Of a DNA stretch of 6,289 bases, positions 5,879 to 6,289 are shown in pieces. Origin of the DNA: Paracoccaceae bacterium (GTDB lineage Bacteria > Pseudomonadota > Alphaproteobacteria > Rhodobacterales > Rhodobacteraceae); the NCBI GenBank assembly GCA_012036325.1, contig JAAUPC010000211.1, positions 1 through 6,289 of the forward strand, read 5' to 3'. Below the pieces are notes generated by a model, which worked only from the letters and a program-made list of their open reading frames with translations, did not search any database and was not told where the DNA came from. Position 1 is the stretch's first letter; each line of letters begins with the position of its first letter. The position numbers and the translations under genes were made by a program.

Positions 5879-5886
5879 ACGGCTTA

Positions 5887-6244
5887 TCAGCAGCGACAAA
5901 CGGAGGCGCTGTCGTTTCCGATGTCATTGCCACAGATCGCGCGATGATCCGCGAGCGGACGCGGGGGCGTGAACTGCGTGCCGTCCACCCTGGTGTCGAA
6001 AGCGGCCTTGATCTCGCCTTCGGGCACCCGGCTTTGCAGCCGCAGCCGATATCTGGATACGCCCGGCAGCGGTCGCCACACGAACGTGGGCCGAGACTCG
6101 GAGATGACCCGCTCGGCAGGCGCGACGAGATCGGCAGGGACGCAATCGTCTGCCGCATGAGCGGAAAGCGCTAGCGCGGCGCCCGTGACGGCGGCGCGCG
6201 TTGACTTTCCGGGCGATCAGCGCTACGTGTTTCACCGCCACCAT
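5887..6244 (-). pseudogene. Remnant of a secreted protein with FN3-like segment
   Basis: On the minus strand one frame is open from 6216 to TGA 5887-5889. It reads STRAAVTGAALALSAHA followed by ADDC (a Sec signal peptide h-region and likely AHA-A cleavage), then a beta-rich segment RPTFVWRPLPGVSRYRLRL, VPEGEIKAAFDT and GTQFTPPRPLADHRA, like one fibronectin type III-like repeat of an exported protein. The segment then ends in an odd short tail (CGNDIGNDSASVCRC). The frame has no start: TGA at 6217-6219 closes it, and the nearest ATG (6242-6244) lies in the neighbouring frame as MVAVKHVALIARK, which would join after removing one base near 6205. Both ends therefore look broken. It converges on the phage-side fragment with 8 bp between the stops. 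This is probably a host chromosomal remnant marking the edge of phage DNA. Exact family not identified. Confidence 0.5.
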
Positions 6245-6289
6245 GAGGAGCGTGCTCTTCTGCGGCGCCGCTGTTTGCTTGAACCCCTC

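Noticed and set aside
5388..6158. Long minus-strand ORF of 256 codons antisense to the tape measure end.
   Set aside because: Arg/Ser/Pro-rich shadow of the plus-strand coding; the real minus-strand signal near 5887-6216 is in a different frame.

Overview
The window is a stretch of siphovirus-type prophage in a high-GC host. GC is about 65% in the phage genes, with strongly GC-rich third codon positions. Protein style and gene order fit an alphaproteobacterium, most likely Rhodobacteraceae/Paracoccaceae; that placement is inferred from remembered family features, not from a search.

Layout. Positions 1-3853 hold the neck and tail-tube module on the + strand: the 3' end of a head-tail joining protein, a DUF6441-type tail-completion candidate overlapping it by ATGA, a tail terminator-like gene, the major tail tube protein and a G/T-type tail assembly chaperone. 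The tape measure gene follows (3846-5804). This is the lambda-like order FII-Z-U-V-G/GT-H. The structural operon is interrupted at 822-1711 by a lower-GC block carrying a minus-strand GNAT acetyltransferase with a hairpin behind it. This looks like a 'moron' or cargo insertion placed exactly where the tail terminator should start.

The most interesting signal is in the tail assembly chaperone. An A6-C tract (3527-3533) lies 7 nt upstream of a 13-bp stem-loop (3541-3572). Two downstream frames both look protein-like: one ends at 3626, the other carries a four-cysteine cluster and runs to 3853 with no usable start codon. This is the architecture of a programmed-frameshift G/GT gene. However, the tract is one A short of the canonical A AAA AAC heptamer, and as written neither product is reached in the zero frame.

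The right side is decayed or rearranged. The tape measure gene runs out without the C-terminal region I would expect. A second + strand frame (5684-5878) carries an unrecognised protein tail ending in a Shine-Dalgarno-like run with no gene behind it. Directly after comes a convergent minus-strand remnant of a secreted protein with a signal peptide and FN3-like repeat, whose start is also out of frame. With the C6 tract that puts the tail terminator start out of frame, the window shows four frame breaks. Either this is a degenerating, partly deleted prophage, or the sequence has indel errors, mainly in homopolymers. I see no rRNA, tRNA, CRISPR array, integrase, transposase or att site.
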